A program made the position numbers and the translations under genes. From Alphaproteobacteria bacterium (GTDB taxonomy: Bacteria; Pseudomonadota; Alphaproteobacteria; Puniceispirillales; Puniceispirillaceae): a DNA stretch of 9,776 nt. Below, piece after piece: positions 7,006 through 9,776 of the stretch (position 1 is its first letter; the number at the start of each line of letters is the position of its first letter). Where the stretch lies: contig WTHW01000135.1 of the NCBI GenBank assembly GCA_011526395.1, forward strand, positions 1 through 9,776, given 5' to 3'. Under the pieces are notes generated by a model. That model saw only the letters and a program-made list of their open reading frames with translations, was not told where the DNA came from and did no database searches.

Positions 7006-8110
7006 CTAGCCCTCCATCTCGCAGTCTGCGTCTTGTCAGTGCCAATAACATGCCAATCGTAATGCCACTCGCCAACAGAGACGAGCCGCCATAACTAATC
7101 AGCGGCAATGTCATGCCTTTGGTTGGAATCAAATCAACTGATGAGGCCATATGGATAGCCGCTTGCAATCCGAACTGCATCGCAAGGCCAGCCCCTGCAA
7201 TCAGACAGAATAAATTATCTCGTGCCGCTGAACGCTCAAATCCGCGCAAGACGGTAAAGCCATAAAGCGCAATAATCAGCAAACACACCAACAGCCCATA
7301 TTCTTCTGCCGTGACAGAGAAAATAAAATCAGCATGTGCATCAGGCAGATATTGTTTCACCTTGCCGTCACCAGGGCCAACACCCCAAATGCCCCCATCT
7401 GCAAAAGAGCGGATGGATAAATCTGACTGCATAGAGCCGCCATCAAAAAACTTATCAATGCGGTTTTTCACATGGCTCAAATTATAATAGGCAACAATCA
7501 AGGCCACAGGTGCCAGCGCCACAGCGATAATCACAAGCAATAATGGCATACCTGCCAAGAACATCTGAAAGCCCCATGTCATCACAATCACAGAGGTCAT
7601 GCCGATATCAGGTTGCAGAACCAAAATCATAACAATCAGGCCAGCCAGCCCTGTTGCCCATGCCCAGCCGGGGAAATCTTCCCCCTCACGCCACAACGAT
7701 AATAACCATGCACACACCACTGCAAATAACGGCTTTGCAAATTCAGATGGTTGCAAATTGATAGGGCCGATGGTGATCCATCTTGTTGCCCCTTTGACCT
7801 CAGCCCCAATCAGCAGGGTTGCTGTCATCAGTCCAATAACCCCAAGCAATCCAAGCAAGGATAAGGCCCTAATCATGCGCGGCGTCATCAGAGATAAAAC
7901 AAAAATCGCCACCATCGCTGGTACCAAATAGACAAGCTGGCGCCAGACAAAATGAAATTCCGGAAGTGAGATTCTGCTTGCCACAGGTGGGCTTGCGGCC
8001 ATCACCATCAATGTGCCAATCACCATCAAAAACAGCGAGGCTGACAACAGCCATCTGTCAACAGTCCACCACCAAATACCCAAAAGAGATCTATCAGTTC
8101 TGCCTAGCAT
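6998..8110 (-). CDS. ftsW: Septal peptidoglycan glycosyltransferase FtsW (SEDS family)
   Basis: FtsW is a multi-pass inner-membrane protein that polymerises lipid II at the septum together with the transpeptidase FtsI. The 370-residue product has about ten hydrophobic segments beginning near residue 20. SEDS motifs are KGATRWI (106-112), LQPSEFAKP (119-127), LQPDIG (165-170), and the long periplasmic loop with GGIWGVGPGDG (239-249) and PDAHADFIFSVTAEEYG (256-272). Asp261 in HADF corresponds to the proposed catalytic aspartate. IPTKGMTLPLISYGGSS (328-344) closes the motif set. Its position between murD and murG marks it as FtsW rather than RodA. The ATG at 8110 has AGGAGG 6 bases upstream and overlaps the murD stop by 7 bases. 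Confidence 0.96.
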   Translation of the reverse strand: MLGRTDRSLLGIWWWTVDRWLLSASLFLMVIGTLMVMAASPPVASRISLPEFHFVWRQLVYLVPAMVAIFVLSLMTPRMIRALSLLGLLGVIGLMTATLLIGAEVKGATRWITIGPINLQPSEFAKPLFAVVCAWLLSLWREGEDFPGWAWATGLAGLIVMILVLQPDIGMTSVIVMTWGFQMFLAGMPLLLVIIAVALAPVALIVAYYNLSHVKNRIDKFFDGGSMQSDLSIRSFADGGIWGVGPGDGKVKQYLPDAHADFIFSVTAEEYGLLVCLLIIALYGFTVLRGFERSAARDNLFCLIAGAGLAMQFGLQAAIHMASSVDLIPTKGMTLPLISYGGSSLLASGITIGMLLALTRRRLRDGGLDG

Positions 8111-9432
8111 GGCTGACCTCCTGTCTCAGATGGTGATGTATCTTTTGCCAAATAATCTGAAACAAGCGCGGCAAAATGACGGCCTCTTGCACCAAAATTC
8201 GGGAATTGATCAAATGAAGCCGCTGCTGGTGATAATAAAATCACACCTGCCTCAGGCAGTGATTTCGTCGCGCTATCAAAGGCTTCATCTAGCGTGTCAT
8301 GTGTCGCACAGCTCATATGATCTTTGGCTTGCTCATAAAATTCAGCCGCACATTCGCCATAAAAATGAGCGCGCGTAATATGCGTGAAATACGGCTCACA
8401 TGCCGCCAGCCCATCTGCTTTGGCGCGCCCACCTGCCAGCCAGATAATATTCTCATAAGCGCCAAGTGCTTTTGCGCTCGCATCGCCATTTGTGGCTTTG
8501 GAATCATTCACAAAAGAAATATCACCACGCGCCCCCACAGGTTGCAGGCGATGGTCAAGCCCGACAAAATCTGCGATCGCGCTCGTGATATCATCATCAC
8601 TCACACCACATTTTTGCGCGATTTTGCTGGCAAAGGCGGCATTTTGCTTATTATGTGCGCCTGCCAGATACGCATTATCTGTTGCAATCTGCGCAATGTC
8701 ACTCGCGCCAATCACCATAATTTCAGCTGGCAGAGACGCCTTTGCCCAGTCACGCACGCCGGCCATAATCTCGCTTTCATCACTCAGCAAGCAAAGACCA
8801 TCACTACCCACAGCGCGTAGGGCAATTTTCTTGGCTTCAATATAGCCATCAAGTCCCCCATGGCGATCAAGATGATCAGGCGTGATATTCAATAAAGCAG
8901 AGATATCAGGCGCAAGGCTAGGGCTCGTCTCAAGCTGATAGGATGATAATTCCAAAATCGTGACACCATCTGGATTATCTGCCATCTCACACAAAGCGGT
9001 GCCAAGATTACCGCCCACACGCACATCTAAACCAGCAGATTTCAAAATATGCCCTGTCAGTGCAGTTGTTGTGGATTTCCCATTGGTGCCAGTGATCACA
9101 ACCAGCTTACCCCAGTGACCTGTCCGCAAGCCAAATTCTACCTCAGAGATAATCTCAACCCCATGTGATTTTGCCGCCACTGCAACCTCATGCGGGGCAG
9201 GGAAGCTATGGGCAATGCCAGGGCTTAACACCAACGCATCAAGCGCTTGCCAGTCCCAGCTCTGCCAGTTTTGCCAATCCGTACTTGCAATATCCTCATG
9301 CATGGCAAGATGGTCATCATGCACCACACATCCGATTCCCAACTGACGCGCACGCTTATATGCCGCCCGCCCAGACAGGCCAGCACCGAATATCGCGATA
9401 TGTTGCATCTTATGGGAAACGACTTGTCTCAT
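8104..9432 (-). CDS. murD: UDP-N-acetylmuramoyl-L-alanine--D-glutamate ligase MurD
   Basis: MurD is the cytoplasmic Mur ligase that adds D-glutamate to UDP-MurNAc-L-Ala. The 442-residue product has the N-terminal UDP-binding fold IAIFGAGLSGRAA (12-24) and LSPGI (69-73). The ATPase domain has GTNGKSTTT (115-123), GGNLGTAL (140-147), ELSSYQLE (161-168) and LNITPDHLDRHG (181-192). The C-terminal domain has FVNDSKATN (307-315), AGGRAKADG (333-341) and LSPAAASFDQF (400-410), where LSPACAS is more usual. ELSSYQLE and NDSKATN identify MurD among the Mur ligases. The ATG at 9432 follows the mraY stop by 16 bases. Its Shine-Dalgarno (AGGAGG) is 12 bases upstream, unusually far, so an in-frame CTG at 9438 is an alternative start. 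An ATG at residue 9 has no ribosome binding site. Confidence 0.97.
   Translation of the reverse strand: MRQVVSHKMQHIAIFGAGLSGRAAYKRARQLGIGCVVHDDHLAMHEDIASTDWQNWQSWDWQALDALVLSPGIAHSFPAPHEVAVAAKSHGVEIISEVEFGLRTGHWGKLVVITGTNGKSTTTALTGHILKSAGLDVRVGGNLGTALCEMADNPDGVTILELSSYQLETSPSLAPDISALLNITPDHLDRHGGLDGYIEAKKIALRAVGSDGLCLLSDESEIMAGVRDWAKASLPAEIMVIGASDIAQIATDNAYLAGAHNKQNAAFASKIAQKCGVSDDDITSAIADFVGLDHRLQPVGARGDISFVNDSKATNGDASAKALGAYENIIWLAGGRAKADGLAACEPYFTHITRAHFYGECAAEFYEQAKDHMSCATHDTLDEAFDSATKSLPEAGVILLSPAAASFDQFPNFGARGRHFAALVSDYLAKDTSPSETGGQPC
8117..8122 (-). promoter_or_regulatory. Strong ribosome binding site of ftsW inside murD
   Basis: AGGAGG (AGGAGGT with the next base) lies 6 bases before the ftsW ATG, within the codons for the C-terminal Gly-Gly-Gln of MurD. 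With the ATGCTAG stop-start overlap this supports translational coupling of ftsW to murD. Confidence 0.8.
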
Positions 9433-9444
9433 TGCCAGTGCCTG

Positions 9445-9450
9445 CCTCCT
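9445..9450 (-). promoter_or_regulatory. Ribosome binding site of murD overlapping the mraY stop
   Basis: AGGAGG overlaps the mraY stop codon (TAGGAGG on the minus strand). It is 12 bases from the ATG at 9432 but 6 bases from an in-frame CTG at 9436-9438. Every other gene here whose site is clear has 5 to 8 bases of spacing. Confidence 0.65.
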
Positions 9451-9776
9451 ATCTCAGCTTCAAGGTTGAAAGAGCGATCAGAGCCAAGATCACAGAGATA
9501 ATCCAAAAGCGAATGACAATCGTCGGTTCTGCCCAGCCCTTTTTTTCGAAATGATGATGAAGCGGCGCCATCAAAAAGATGCGCTTGCCAGTTAATTTGA
9601 AAGATGCCACCTGCAAGATGACAGAGACTGTCTCAAGCACAAACAGGCCGCCTGTGATTGCCAGCACCAGCTCATGCCTTGTCGCCACAGATATCACACC
9701 CAGCGTGCCTCCCAAGGCAAGAGAGCCTGTATCACCCATAAAGACTTTGGCAGGCGGTGCATTAAACCATAAAAAC
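9449..9776 (-). CDS. mraY: Phospho-N-acetylmuramoyl-pentapeptide-transferase MraY, C-terminal part (5' end beyond window)
   Basis: MraY is the multi-pass inner-membrane enzyme that moves phospho-MurNAc-pentapeptide from UDP onto undecaprenyl phosphate, forming lipid I. Only the last 108 codons or so of a roughly 360-residue protein are inside the window. The frame is open to the right edge and begins FLWFNAPPAKVFMGDTGS, which holds the conserved catalytic-region aspartate in FMGDTGSLALGG. After two hydrophobic segments comes the histidine motif PLHHHFEKKGW. The last membrane helix follows, and the protein ends ALIALSTLKLR at a TAG stop. The internal Met of MGDTGS is not a start. The histidine motif and the order mraY-murD-ftsW exclude the related transferase WecA. 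Confidence 0.96.
   Translation of the reverse strand, partial: FLWFNAPPAKVFMGDTGSLALGGTLGVISVATRHELVLAITGGLFVLETVSVILQVASFKLTGKRIFLMAPLHHHFEKKGWAEPTIVIRFWIISVILALIALSTLKLR

Noticed and set aside
8299..8820. 173-residue open frame on the plus strand opposite murD
   Set aside because: The murD frame beneath it is complete with all catalytic motifs. The antisense product is rich in Cys, His and Ile with no recognisable domain or ribosome binding site, as expected of a shadow frame.
9165..9554. 129-residue plus-strand open frame spanning the murD start and the mraY end
   Set aside because: It crosses two well-supported minus-strand genes, has low-complexity composition and no recognisable motif.

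Overview
The window holds the second half of a division and cell wall (dcw) cluster, all on the minus strand. Transcription runs from the right edge to the left: mraY (5' part missing), murD, ftsW, murG, murC, murB, ddl, ftsQ, ftsA, ftsZ (3' part missing). I found no RNA gene, mobile element, CRISPR array or gene on the plus strand. Plus-strand open frames are shadows of the minus-strand genes. The only non-coding stretches are 128 bases between ftsA and ftsZ and 16 bases between mraY and murD.

The organism is probably an alphaproteobacterium. This rests on the FtsZ start (MSINLTVP), the IPTKGMTLP form of the FtsW loop, the SRAGAS and DDHQTGNA forms of MurG, the short MurB ending in LRWEIKR, and the gene order. 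GC content is in the mid to high 40s per cent on the few lines I counted, lower than in many cultured alphaproteobacteria. A marine, SAR116-like lineage would fit, but that is a guess and the sequence does not fix it.

The genes encode a connected pathway. MraY attaches phospho-MurNAc-pentapeptide to undecaprenyl phosphate, giving lipid I. MurG adds GlcNAc to give lipid II. The cytoplasmic precursor is built by MurB (UDP-MurNAc), MurC (adds L-Ala), MurD (adds D-Glu) and Ddl (makes D-Ala-D-Ala). FtsW polymerises lipid II at the septum. FtsZ forms the ring, FtsA anchors it to the membrane, and FtsQ belongs to the periplasmic linker complex. From murD to ftsA every neighbouring pair overlaps, by 4 to 13 bases, so translation is probably coupled. 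FtsZ is set apart by a 128-base gap that may hold its own promoter.

The most notable thing here is technical. Bases 1-24 match the end of the Illumina Nextera read-2 transposase adapter, including the whole 19-base mosaic end. The left edge is therefore a library artefact, and ftsZ is cut by the contig end rather than by biology. The rest is a conserved housekeeping region. I found no previously undescribed system. Smaller points worth checking are the start codons of murD and ddl, an altered loop in Ddl, and a hairpin upstream of ftsZ.
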